This document shows, one piece after another, positions 8,095 through 16,799 of a stretch of DNA of 64,000 nucleotides (its first letter is position 1; each line of letters begins with the position of its first letter). A model generated the notes under the pieces. It did not search any database. It was not told where the DNA came from and was given only the letters and a program-made list of their open reading frames with translations. Location: NCBI RefSeq assembly GCF_028743495.1, contig NZ_CP117968.1; one strand, written 5' to 3'. The translations under genes and the position numbers were made by a program. The DNA is from Allobacillus halotolerans. Its GTDB lineage: Bacteria; Bacillota; Bacilli; Bacillales; Alkalibacillaceae.

Positions 8095-9765
8095 GTGACT
8101 ATACAGAAATTAAACGGAAAAGATTTTGCGCAGATGGTTCTTATGGGTGCGAACCATTTGTCGAATCAATCACAGATGATTGATTCATTGAATGTTTTTC
8201 CTGTTCCCGATGGAGATACAGGTACAAACATGAATTTAACAATGACTTCTGGAGCAAAAGAAGTTGAAAAGGTTACAGAGGATCATGTAGGTGAAGTAGC
8301 AGCTTCATTTGCAAAAGGATTATTGATGGGTGCTCGTGGAAATTCGGGTGTAATCCTATCACAGTTATTTAGAGGTTTTTCCAAGAGTGTTGAAGGAAAA
8401 GAAAGCTTAACGGTGAACGATTTAGGAGAAGCTCTTGAAGCAGGAGTTGAAACAGCCTATAAAGCCGTTATGAAACCAGTCGAAGGAACAATTTTGACTG
8501 TTGCGAAAGATGCTGCCAAACAAGGCACAACCACCGCAAAAAATACAGAAGACGTCATTGAATTTGTTGAAGAGGTTTTAAAAGAAGCAAAAGCTTCACT
8601 AAACCGTACACCCGACTTGCTTCCTGTATTGAAAGAGGTCGGTGTAGTCGATAGTGGTGGACAAGGCCTCGTTACGGTTTATGAAGGCTTTTTGGCTTCG
8701 TTGAAAGGTGAAGAATTGCCACAAACAAGTACGGCCGCTCCATCCATTGACGAGATGGTCAGTGCTGAACACCATAAAATGCATCAAGATTTTATGAATA
8801 CGGAAGATATTGAGTTCGGTTACTGTACGGAATTCATGGTTAAATTCGAAGAGGATAAACTAAAAGATCATCCGTTTGACGAGGAAGAATACCGAAATAC
8901 ATTAAGCGAACAAGGTGATTCATTATTAGTCGTTTCCGATGATGATGTTGTGAAAGTACATATTCATACCGAGTATCCTGGTGAAGCTATGACAATCGGG
9001 CAGAAATATGGAAGCTTGATCAACATCAAAATAGAAAATATGCGTGAACAACATACGTCTATTGTCGGTGAAAAGCCGAAAAAAGAAGAGAAACCGGCGA
9101 AAAAGATTCCATTGGGCATCGTAACCGTAGCGATGGGTGACGGAATTAAAGAAATGTTTGAAAGTCTTGGCGCAACAGTTGTCATTGAAGGCGGACAAAC
9201 GATGAATCCGAGCACACAAGATATTGTTGAAGCAGTACAGCAAGCTAACGCTGAAAACGTACTTATTTTACCTAACAACAAAAATATTGTCATGGCAGCA
9301 GAACAAGCTTGTGAGCTAGTTGAATTCCCTGCGAAAGTAGTTCCGACAAAAACGGTTCCACAGGGAATGAGTGCTATGCTGATGTTCAATCCAGAAGGGG
9401 AACTGGAAGCGAACCAAGCAGAAATGACTGAGGCAACGAATCACGTCAAAACGGGTCAAGTGACTTATGCCGTTCGTGATACATCGATTGATGGCAAAAC
9501 CATTGAAGAAGGCAACTTTATGGGAATCCAAGATGGTGACATTGAAGCTGTCAATCCAGATAAAATGGAAACCGTTAAAGAATTGCTTAAAAACATGATT
9601 GATGAAGAAGAAAATGAGATTCTCACAATTCTTCAAGGAGAAGAAGCGACGGAAGAAGAAGTCCAAGCGATTGAGTCCTTTATCGAAGAAGAATACGATG
9701 AAATCGAAGTTGAAATTCACAAAGGAAATCAACCGATCTATTCATTTATTTTCTCAGTGGAATAA
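8095..9765 (+). CDS. fakA: Fatty acid kinase ATP-binding subunit FakA (YloV, DhaL-like)
   Basis: This 556-residue cytosolic protein phosphorylates fatty acids delivered by a FakB (DegV-type) partner, feeding them to phospholipid synthesis. The N-terminal ~200 residues are a DhaL/DAK2 nucleotide domain, with the metal-binding NVFPVPDGDTGTNMNLT near 30-45, KGLLMGARGNSGVILSQ near 78-95 and VVDSGGQG near 185. The central and C-terminal parts match the YloV family, including ILPNNKN and TKTVPQGMSAM. A GTG start follows GGGAGGAAATAG. The family name rests on homology known for S. aureus FakA. Confidence 0.9.
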   Translation: MTIQKLNGKDFAQMVLMGANHLSNQSQMIDSLNVFPVPDGDTGTNMNLTMTSGAKEVEKVTEDHVGEVAASFAKGLLMGARGNSGVILSQLFRGFSKSVEGKESLTVNDLGEALEAGVETAYKAVMKPVEGTILTVAKDAAKQGTTTAKNTEDVIEFVEEVLKEAKASLNRTPDLLPVLKEVGVVDSGGQGLVTVYEGFLASLKGEELPQTSTAAPSIDEMVSAEHHKMHQDFMNTEDIEFGYCTEFMVKFEEDKLKDHPFDEEEYRNTLSEQGDSLLVVSDDDVVKVHIHTEYPGEAMTIGQKYGSLINIKIENMREQHTSIVGEKPKKEEKPAKKIPLGIVTVAMGDGIKEMFESLGATVVIEGGQTMNPSTQDIVEAVQQANAENVLILPNNKNIVMAAEQACELVEFPAKVVPTKTVPQGMSAMLMFNPEGELEANQAEMTEATNHVKTGQVTYAVRDTSIDGKTIEEGNFMGIQDGDIEAVNPDKMETVKELLKNMIDEEENEILTILQGEEATEEEVQAIESFIEEEYDEIEVEIHKGNQPIYSFIFSVE

Positions 9766-9834
9766 GAAAAAGGAAACAGCGGGTGGATGAACTGCTACCC
9801 ATCAAGTAGACAATGAAAATAAGTCAAATTAATC

Positions 9835-10052
9835 CTAAATGGCCTTCGTCCGATATTCAATTGGACTAAGGCCATTTAGTCTTTTTTGGTACCTTTGGTG
9901 ATTGTAAAAATGAATGTATCTTTCAAAGGCTTCTTTCAGATCTTCAAAGGTGTCGTACTTCTGTTAGGTAAATAATACTCCTCGCTCTTCAATATACCGA
10001 AAAAACCTTCCATAGAACCATTATCAATACATCTTCCTACTCCATTTACGTA
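9835..10052 (-). pseudogene. IS3-family OrfB (DDE transposase) C-terminal remnant
   Basis: Read on the minus strand it shows GRCIDNGSMEGFFGILKSE, which carries the last acidic residue of the DDE triad. After a one-base frameshift near 9965 it continues YDTFEDLKEAFERY, IHFYNHQRYQKRLNGLSP and IEYRTKAI plus a stop. The first two catalytic aspartates are deleted. It is a dead fragment. Confidence 0.85.
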
Positions 10053-10346
10053 AAACGGTGGAACTGGAGATGTTATAGTGATAAACAACTTCACTTAGGG
10101 AGTACTTACCGCTTTCATAATCTTTCACAGCCTGTAATTTAAGTTCTTGCGAGTAACGATTCCAAGTCTTCGATTCTCTTAATCCCTCAACACCCTCAGT
10201 CTCAAATTTATGGAGCCACCTCTTTAAAGTGCTTTCTGATATTCCGTTATATGAGCAGTAATCAACTACAGAACAATTCCTCGAGTCAGAGCTGAACAAC
10301 CTCTATCTTAAATTCATCAGAGTAGGATCGTTGAGATATAAAAATG
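10024..10346 (-). pseudogene. IS3-family OrfA (helix-turn-helix) remnant
   Basis: The longest open part (91 residues, 10299-10024) reads as an insertion-sequence OrfA with two helix-turn-helix-like segments: YNGISESTLKRWLHKFE and YHYNISSSTVLRKW. Upstream in another frame the expected N-terminus is visible (RSYSDEFKIEVVQL followed by a stop), so a frameshift separates it from the body. The 3' end runs straight into OrfB sequence across the deletion junction near 10050. Confidence 0.8.
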
Positions 10347-10518
10347 CCCCCCTTCAAAGTTAGTTTTTTTAACTGTATAATTTGAAGGGAGCATATCAGG
10401 AATGCTCGCTGTTTTTTGTTTATACTATTTTTTAATTCTAAACTTTAAGAATATTTTAACGATTAATTGACAACCATATATAATTAATGTAATATTATAG
10501 AAAAGAAGGTGGATTATA

Positions 10519-10884
10519 GTGAGAAAGCTGATTGTAAGTATTTTGACTATTACACTTTTTCTTCTCATATCATCTACAACCATAAGTGGTTATGCAACAA
10601 TCACTCCGCAAGAACAGACAATTGAAGGCAGTAGTGGAACGGCTTATTGGACATTTAGTTGGGGAACTGGATCTAACCCTTGGCGTGTTGACTTTGCGGC
10701 AGATACGGATCGTTCATACGTAACTATTGACCGAAATACGAATAGCACCGTAATGACTCACCAACAGTATTATAGCTTAGGGTATGGTACTAACTATGAT
10801 AATTACACACCTCACCTTAGAGTAATGGATAGTAATTATATCATCACAGGGGTTGACACAGCCACTGTTTATCAAAACAGATAG
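10519..10884 (+). CDS. Small secreted protein of unknown function
   Basis: I do not recognise this 121-residue protein. It has a clear signal peptide (positive MRK, then a hydrophobic stretch to about residue 22, likely cleavage after SGYA near 26). The mature part of ~95 residues has no cysteine and is rich in Thr, Ser, Tyr and Asn, with alternating residues suggesting beta strands (TAYWTFSWGTGSNPW, YVTIDRNTN). It starts with GTG after AAAAGAAGGTGG. It lies in the accessory island between an IS remnant and a MITE-like element, with an ABC/FtsX pair about 440 bases downstream. A role as an exported peptide or toxin-like product is only a guess. Confidence 0.6.
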   Translation: MRKLIVSILTITLFLLISSTTISGYATITPQEQTIEGSSGTAYWTFSWGTGSNPWRVDFAADTDRSYVTIDRNTNSTVMTHQQYYSLGYGTNYDNYTPHLRVMDSNYIITGVDTATVYQNR

Positions 10885-10892
10885 ACTAATAG

Positions 10893-11305
10893 AGGCTGGG
10901 ACAAAATCTTTAAAGTAGACTCAGATGTGAACATTCTAATTTAGTGTGCCGGAAATACCCGCTTCGGAAATATACTGCGCTTTTACCCACAGGGCATAAG
11001 GCGACATCTGCGATAAATCGCAGTGTCTTCTATATCGCGGGCAGCTGTTGAGCCTCCTCGTGCTTTGCACTGCGGGGTCTCACCTAGGCTTTTGCTCCCG
11101 ACGCCCCAGGACAGGCTAGTGTCAACGTTGGCCACAGGACGTACTTCTACAGGATGTGTTGGTTTCCCCGTTGCACACAGGACGTGTGCGGTTTTTGTGG
11201 AATTTCTTTTATTTTCTGACCGCAGAAGTCTCCGTATATTTCTTACGCTAAGTTAGATTGTTATTTGTGTTTCTGAGTTAATAACTTTGATTTATCTCAG
11301 CCCCT
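10893..11305. mobile_element. MITE-like repeat element, copy 1 (type A)
   Basis: This is a ~413-bp non-coding element. The left end AGGCTGGGACAAAATC and the right end, read in reverse complement (GGGGCTGAGATAAATC), form imperfect terminal inverted repeats that stay alignable for roughly 70 bases. An inverted second copy lies at 19744-20091. The interior contains the palindrome CTGCGATAAATCGCAG and GC-rich stems. Relative to copy 2 it has extra sequence in the middle-right part (about 11130-11230). A 77-codon frame inside it is regarded as accidental. Confidence 0.85.
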
Positions 11306-11325
11306 ATTAAAAAGGGGAGAAATTC

Positions 11326-12003
11326 ATGCTCATGGAAGCTAAAGGAATTCAGGTTACATATGAACAAGGTAAAAATCAGCAAATTTTCGCACTGAGCAAC
11401 GTTGATTTGGTGATTAACAAACAGGATTGGATTTCCATATTGGGACCTTCAGGCTCGGGCAAAACAACGTTATTGAATGTGTTGGCAGGATTACATACCC
11501 GTTTTGAAGGCACAGTTGAATTTAACGGTAAGAAGTATAGTGACTTTACAAAAGAAGAGCTTCAACAAATGCGAAGAAATAAAATAGGTTATATTTTTCA
11601 AGATTATCGACTCTTTGATCAGTACACTGTCTTGGAGAATGTAATGATGCCTTATTGGCCGTATGAAAATAAGCTACATCTGAAGTCAAAAGCTAAAGAA
11701 ATCATTGGACACTTAGGACTAACTGAACGCATAGACGCATTACCAAACGAATTGTCTGGAGGAGAAAAACAAAGAACCGCAATTGCCCGCGCGTTATTAA
11801 ATGAACCTGATGTATTATTATGTGACGAACCTACAGGTAATTTAGATGAAGACAATCGAGACCACATATTGGAAATATTGAAAACATTGAACGAACAAGG
11901 TATTACGATTCTTCTCGTAACACATGATCCATTAGTCGGAAAGTTGGGTAACAGAGAATATTACATGCGTGATGGCAGGCTACAAGAGGTGCAGCCTACA
12001 TGA
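11326..12003 (+). CDS. ABC transporter ATP-binding protein (MacB/LolD type)
   Basis: This 225-residue ATPase belongs to the class that pairs with FtsX/MacB-like permeases. Motifs: Walker A GPSGSGKTTLLN near 42-53, Q-loop FQDYRLFDQ, signature LSGGEKQRTAIARA near 143-156, Walker B VLLCDEPTGNLDE and the switch histidine in LLVTHDP. The first ATG follows AAGGGGAGAA, and an alternative ATG lies two codons later. Its stop overlaps the permease start by 4 bases (ATGA). The cargo is unknown; such pairs often deal with antimicrobial peptides or envelope stress. Confidence 0.88.
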   Translation: MLMEAKGIQVTYEQGKNQQIFALSNVDLVINKQDWISILGPSGSGKTTLLNVLAGLHTRFEGTVEFNGKKYSDFTKEELQQMRRNKIGYIFQDYRLFDQYTVLENVMMPYWPYENKLHLKSKAKEIIGHLGLTERIDALPNELSGGEKQRTAIARALLNEPDVLLCDEPTGNLDEDNRDHILEILKTLNEQGITILLVTHDPLVGKLGNREYYMRDGRLQEVQPT

Positions 12004-14621
12004 ATCGTTTGAGTTTTTTAAAGGCTAAACGAAATAAATGGTATTCTGGTATTTTCATGATCGCTTTCTTTTTCATTTTACTTTGTTTTCCTGTAGCCAT
12101 CCATTCTGTTTTCAACTTACAACAAGATGTAGAAAGTAATATATCCCATTATGCACGAGGCAGTTATGATTTATTGGTTAGAGCAGAAGGCAATCAACAT
12201 CCATTGGAGGAAGAACTGGGTATCGTACCTGAAAACTATATTGGTTTTGGTCAGGGTGGTATTTCGATTGAGCAATGGGAACAAATTCGAGATCGAGAAG
12301 ATATCGAAATTGCCGCACCTGTCGCATCTCTAGGTTATTTTACAGGGGTGACTTCGAATTTTGGTGTTATGTTTCTGGATACAAGCAGCTATTATGAAAC
12401 AACGTTTTTCACAGAAGATGGAATTAATTCTTATCCAGTCGGTAACCGGCAAATGTGCTATTTATTAGAGTCTGGAATTGAAGTAGATGGTAAACCAGTT
12501 CATCCAAAATATGAATTCTTCACGGATAACCGTGAACTACTGAATTATTGTAAAGATGAAGCGCCAAATTTTTTAATGCCTAGCACGTATCAACTTGTCG
12601 TGGGAATTGACCCGGAGGAAGAGGAAAAACTGGTCGGTGTTTCTTTTGATAAAATTGATCCTGAACAGACCATCAGAGGCCCAGCCTATCAATTTCAGCA
12701 AAATGGATTCCCCAACTCACCATTATTGCCAGTACTAGAGATTGAAGGTCCATCACCCACCTTGAAAGCCAACGTAACAGCTGCAACGCTTGACATCGAA
12801 CCTACTGAAGTTGTCGCATTAAGAGAAAGATATGATATAGGCAGTACAGTTGATGATTATCCTCATGATTTCTATCAGTTACTTGATCCGGAATATGCAG
12901 AAAAGCGTCAGTTACTCATCAACGATTTACAAGCCATACCAAGAGATGAAGTTTTTGAGTTTACCGCCGACTTAGGTAAAGAATTGAAGTCCTTTCATCA
13001 AAATGGAATCATCCTTTTTGAAGATGGATCTGTTCGCCATTTGGCTGATCATCCAGAATTATTTGGCGGACGCTATTTTGAAATGTATGACTTCTTAAAT
13101 AACCCAATTTATTATCAAGCCGGATATCCAAGTTATGATTTAAGCGGTGAAGGTATTCAAATCAAGCAAGCCGGTGAAGAAAACGGTATTCCGACGTATC
13201 GGGAAATTATCAAGAAAGGGATGACAAGTGAAGAAGCCTCCGATCAAGGAGAAGACGTTGTTATACTCGATCCTGTTGATACCATAGATTTTGGGGAAAG
13301 GGATATCGATTTGGCATCCAGTCCGCTCGGAATCTATCAATTTTCTCCGGTATACGGGAAAGATGAAAATGGCAATGAGGTGGAATTGAAACCGACCTTG
13401 ACACCGGGAAGTTTTATTACTCCCCCGGCTAAAGGTGTAACGAATATCGAGAGTTCTGTCCTTGTCAAAGGTGATCAACCGATTGATGCAATCCGGATTA
13501 AAGTTGCTGGAATTACGGGTTACACGGATGAATCAATCCAGAAAATTGATGCCATCACTGATGAATTGGAAGAGATAGGTCTCATGGTGACCAAGATTGC
13601 AGGGTCATCACCGCAAACGATGGAAATGGACGTTGAGAATATCGGTACAGTCAAAGAATCGTGGACGACTTTAGGAGCAGCTGGAACTATTATCTCTGAG
13701 TGGAGTTTGACCAACCTGCTTCTTGGCTTATTGTTTGTCTTAGTTGTGTTAACTTACATGCTGAATCGTTCACATTTTTGGTCTGTCGTTAATAAAAAAG
13801 ACATTCTTTTGTATCAACAAATGGGTTGGTTAAATCGTGATATCAGACGAATTGGAAAACAAGAGAATCTATTATTGATATTGACGAGCATCGGAATAGC
13901 CGTTCCTTTTGTTGTGGCAATCCCTGCTTTTTCAGTCATGGAATGGGATTTACTTTTCTTATTTATTTGTTCAGCGATTTCATTTCTCATTTTCATGCTT
14001 GTAATGAATCATTACTATACGAAACAAATCACCAGTTCAAAAGGGAAGAAGCGAATGAATGGTGAAAAAATCAAAAGAAAAAATTCTTTAGTCAGTAAAA
14101 ACTTAGCTTTTTATCAAAAACATATTCGGACAACCTTTGTACAACTGTTTTTGGTCAGTAGTTTAAATTCAATTGTTTATTTGGCGTTAACAGGTACGGT
14201 GACGACGACCAATGTAACCGCATTAGGTGAATTTGTTAATGTCCAGATTAATGCTTGGCATACAATCATCCTCGTAGTTACGTATATTCTAGGAATAATC
14301 ACCTTGTTAGAAAGTAACTATTCTTTATTAAGAGAGCGGGAAAAAGAAATTACAACCTATCTCTCAATTGGGTGGAGTTTAAAAGATATATCCCGCTTAT
14401 TATTAAAAGAAATTGCCATTTGGAGCTCAGTGGCCGTTGTATTGGGGATGATCTTAAGTACGTTTGTCTACGCTATTTTATTTTCGATTAGCTTAAGCCA
14501 TATCATCTTAATTATAGGTGTTTGCTTGGTATTGTTTAGCGTAGTCATGTTCATATCTAGAATCTTTATCGAAAGGTTATTGCGCAGGAAACATATCAAA
14601 ACAAACAGTCTATCTGCTTAA
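12000..14621 (+). CDS. FtsX-like ABC transporter permease with large extracellular domain
   Basis: This 873-residue membrane protein has one N-terminal helix (about 14-38), then ~520 extracytoplasmic residues. A C-terminal membrane part follows with helices near 565-585, 622-642, 647-668, 705-726, 752-770, 803-826 and 832-854. Two FtsX-like blocks are visible: the segment around YMLNRSHFWSVVNKKDILLY with QQMGWLNRDI, and REREKEITTYLSIGWSLKDI. This layout fits the mechanotransmission class of ABC systems rather than a classical importer. The substrate is unknown. It is coupled to the upstream ATPase, and a strong terminator follows. Confidence 0.82.
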   Translation: MNRLSFLKAKRNKWYSGIFMIAFFFILLCFPVAIHSVFNLQQDVESNISHYARGSYDLLVRAEGNQHPLEEELGIVPENYIGFGQGGISIEQWEQIRDREDIEIAAPVASLGYFTGVTSNFGVMFLDTSSYYETTFFTEDGINSYPVGNRQMCYLLESGIEVDGKPVHPKYEFFTDNRELLNYCKDEAPNFLMPSTYQLVVGIDPEEEEKLVGVSFDKIDPEQTIRGPAYQFQQNGFPNSPLLPVLEIEGPSPTLKANVTAATLDIEPTEVVALRERYDIGSTVDDYPHDFYQLLDPEYAEKRQLLINDLQAIPRDEVFEFTADLGKELKSFHQNGIILFEDGSVRHLADHPELFGGRYFEMYDFLNNPIYYQAGYPSYDLSGEGIQIKQAGEENGIPTYREIIKKGMTSEEASDQGEDVVILDPVDTIDFGERDIDLASSPLGIYQFSPVYGKDENGNEVELKPTLTPGSFITPPAKGVTNIESSVLVKGDQPIDAIRIKVAGITGYTDESIQKIDAITDELEEIGLMVTKIAGSSPQTMEMDVENIGTVKESWTTLGAAGTIISEWSLTNLLLGLLFVLVVLTYMLNRSHFWSVVNKKDILLYQQMGWLNRDIRRIGKQENLLLILTSIGIAVPFVVAIPAFSVMEWDLLFLFICSAISFLIFMLVMNHYYTKQITSSKGKKRMNGEKIKRKNSLVSKNLAFYQKHIRTTFVQLFLVSSLNSIVYLALTGTVTTTNVTALGEFVNVQINAWHTIILVVTYILGIITLLESNYSLLREREKEITTYLSIGWSLKDISRLLLKEIAIWSSVAVVLGMILSTFVYAILFSISLSHIILIIGVCLVLFSVVMFISRIFIERLLRRKHIKTNSLSA

Positions 14622-14645
14622 ACGTCTATCCTAATTAGACTATAA

Positions 14646-14680
14646 GAAAGCACCTCAAATCCCTGAGGTGCTTTCTTTTA
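14646..14680. terminator. Bidirectional terminator between convergent genes
   Basis: A perfect 12-bp stem GAAAGCACCTCA / TGAGGTGCTTTC (14646-14657, 14664-14675) has a 6-base loop and T-rich flanks. It serves the ABC permease gene and probably the minus-strand permease, whose stop codon is 3 bases away. Confidence 0.85.
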
Positions 14681-15937
14681 CATCGTTGCCTTGACGATAA
14701 ACTCCAAGACAAATAATCCGGCGATCACCCATAGAATCGGAGTGGTTGCTTCTTTATTTCCTGTAAAATATTTTATCAACGGATAAGCGATAAACCCAAA
14801 TGCCATTCCATCTGCAATGCTGTACGTAAATGGAATCATGAACATGATCAAGAACATCGGAAAAGCTTCCGTCAGATCATTTACATTAATGTGTTTAATG
14901 TTTTGCATCATTAGCACACCAACGATGATTAAAATCGGACTGATTGCATTTGCTGGAATCATGCTGATGTAAGGGATCAGTAAGATGGTTGATAAAAAGA
15001 GTACACCAGCAACGACACTTGCCAGGCCTGTTCGTCCTTTCGCGGCAATTACTGCGGCGTTTTCTGCAGCCGGGATTGTTGGTGATGTACCGAAAAAGCC
15101 ACTAAATAAAGCAGCGATAGAAGAGCTTTTACTGCCTACTTTATATCGCTCAGGCTTTTCGAGCATGTCAACCTGTCCTTGTAGAATGCCAATTGTTTCG
15201 AAAATCAAGACAAGAGCAAGGGGTAAAACAGCTGCCCAAAATGTTATTTGTCCGATGTGATGAAACTCAGGCGCAACCCATCCATCTGTTATGCTACTGA
15301 GTGAAATGGTAATCGGCTCCTGTTCTGAAAGTCCGAATACAAAAGTAAGCATGGTACCAACAATCATCGTAATCAAAAAGTTGGCAGGTACATTTTTAAC
15401 AAATAAAAGCACACCAATCAGTAACGTTACTAAACTCACGATGACAAATGGTGAAGACAGGTCCCCTAGAGAAATGATGGAATGGTCCCCACTGACAATG
15501 AGTTGAGCATTTTCCAACCCGATCAATATTAAAAATAGTCCTAGTCCAATGGTAATTCCGTGTTTCAATGTAGTTGGAATGGAGCGACTTAAGTAAGAAC
15601 CTATTGGTGTGAATGCAGTAATGACGAATACAAGACTTGCTATGACCACAACGCCTAGGCCTTCTCCATACGAATAATCATATTGTTGAACGATGGAGTA
15701 GGTGAATAACGCATTGACACCCATTCCAGGTATGATGATGAGTGGCAGCTTTGCCCAAAATCCCATCAATAAACAACCGAGCGTACTCGCTAGAATGGTA
15801 GCAATCATACCAAATTCCATGTCTAACCCAGCGTCTGCCAAGATGGCGCTATTGACGACGACAATATAGACAGTCGTTAAGTAGCCAATTAAACCAGCAG
15901 AGATCTCTTGTCCCCAATTATTATTTACTCTATTCAT
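14678..15937 (-). CDS. NCS2-family nucleobase permease (AzgA/PbuG-like)
   Basis: This polytopic membrane protein of about 419 residues is likely a proton-coupled uptake system for guanine, hypoxanthine or adenine. Family features are the opening ISAGLIGYLTTVYIVVVNS, GMGVNALFTYSIV, IPTTLKHGITIGLGLF and the motif GTSPTIPAAENAAVIAAKGR, which resembles the AzgA signature GTSP...E. The start at 15937 is chosen because AAGAAGGAAA precedes it; a longer frame to 15994 lacks a ribosome binding site. The substrate within NCS2 cannot be fixed from sequence alone. No purine riboswitch was seen upstream. Confidence 0.85.
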   Translation of the reverse strand: MNRVNNNWGQEISAGLIGYLTTVYIVVVNSAILADAGLDMEFGMIATILASTLGCLLMGFWAKLPLIIIPGMGVNALFTYSIVQQYDYSYGEGLGVVVIASLVFVITAFTPIGSYLSRSIPTTLKHGITIGLGLFLILIGLENAQLIVSGDHSIISLGDLSSPFVIVSLVTLLIGVLLFVKNVPANFLITMIVGTMLTFVFGLSEQEPITISLSSITDGWVAPEFHHIGQITFWAAVLPLALVLIFETIGILQGQVDMLEKPERYKVGSKSSSIAALFSGFFGTSPTIPAAENAAVIAAKGRTGLASVVAGVLFLSTILLIPYISMIPANAISPILIIVGVLMMQNIKHINVNDLTEAFPMFLIMFMIPFTYSIADGMAFGFIAYPLIKYFTGNKEATTPILWVIAGLFVLEFIVKATM

Positions 15938-16052
15938 TATTTTCCTTCTTTTTAAATAACCCTCGACCCACCCGGGATGAAACCCAAAAGACATTATATA
16001 GGTACGTAGACTGTCAATGCAAATGATTTTGTTTCTGTTATGCCGAATAAGG

Positions 16053-16081
16053 TTGGGCTTTTCCGTATTTCTTGGTAAAAT
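16053..16081 (+). promoter_or_regulatory. Candidate sigma-A promoter for sdaAB-sdaAA-recG
   Basis: TTGGGC (16053-16058) and TAAAAT (16076-16081) are 17 bases apart, about 33 bases before the sdaAB start. Confidence 0.5.
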
Positions 16082-16113
16082 AAGAATAAGACAATAAGTA
16101 AGGATGGTGCCTT

Positions 16114-16776
16114 ATGAAGTTTAGATCGGTTTTTGATGTAATTGGTCCGGTAATGATTGGTCCGTCAAGTTCACATACTGCAGGAGCTGCAAGAATTGGA
16201 AAGATGGCGCGTCAATTATATGGACGTCAACCAAAATGGGCCAAAATCCTTTTGTATGGTTCTTTTGCAAAAACGTATCAAGGTCACGGTACGGATGTAG
16301 CGATTGTCGGTGGGTTATTGGATTTTGACACATTTGATGAACGCATTAGAGAAGCTTTCCAGTTAGCGGAAGAAGCAGGGCTGACGGTTGAATTCATCGA
16401 AGAAGAAGGAGCTTCGGATCATCCGAACACAGCACGTATAAAAATCGGGGATGATGAAAGCGATTTCGAACTCGTTGGCATTTCGATTGGTGGAGGAAAG
16501 GCTGAGATTACTGAAATTAATGGATTTGAACTGCGATTAAGCGGTGAAAATCCGGCAATCCTTGTCTTGCATAATGATCGCCACGGTGCCATTGCATCTG
16601 TGACGAGCGTTTTGGCAGACAACAAAATTAATATCGGTCATATGGAAGTATCTCGTCGTGACAAAGGAAAAGAGGCGATGATGATTATCGAAACCGATCA
16701 ACGGATTCCAGATGAGATTATGGAAAATTTGGAAGGCTGTGAACATATTTTAAGCGTTATTTCTATTTCGGAATAA
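16114..16776 (+). CDS. sdaAB: L-serine dehydratase, beta subunit
   Basis: This is the smaller subunit (220 residues) of the two-subunit iron-sulfur enzyme that deaminates L-serine to pyruvate. The N-terminal domain has IGPSSSHTAGAARIG near 15-30 and the serine-binding region GHGTDVAIVGG. The last ~75 residues form an ACT domain (AILVLHNDRHGAIASVTSV, INIGHMEVSR), probably regulatory. It precedes sdaAA by 23 bases, and the pair lies upstream of recG as in B. subtilis. Confidence 0.95.
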   Translation: MKFRSVFDVIGPVMIGPSSSHTAGAARIGKMARQLYGRQPKWAKILLYGSFAKTYQGHGTDVAIVGGLLDFDTFDERIREAFQLAEEAGLTVEFIEEEGASDHPNTARIKIGDDESDFELVGISIGGGKAEITEINGFELRLSGENPAILVLHNDRHGAIASVTSVLADNKINIGHMEVSRRDKGKEAMMIIETDQRIPDEIMENLEGCEHILSVISISE

Positions 16777-16799
16777 AGAATAAGGGGGAGGGAAACAGC

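Larger units (their letters stand above)
9790..10396 (-). mobile_element. Decayed IS3-family (IS150-like) insertion sequence
   Basis: The boundaries are set by imperfect terminal inverted repeats: TGCTACCCATCAAG near 9793 on the plus strand, and TGCTCCCTTCAAATT read on the minus strand from about 10393. Inside, on the minus strand, lie remnants of OrfA and of the last part of OrfB, separated by a large deletion that removed most of the DDE integrase domain. At about 600 bp it is roughly half the size of an intact element, and it cannot be autonomous. It marks the start of the accessory island after fakA. Confidence 0.85.

Noticed and set aside
11023..11256. 77-codon open frame inside the type A element
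   Set aside because: It lies wholly in the non-coding repeat. The inverted copy at 19744-20091 does not keep an equivalent frame, and there is no ribosome binding site.
15937..16110. Purine riboswitch upstream of the NCS2 permease
   Set aside because: I looked on the minus strand for the conserved three-way junction sequences and saw none.
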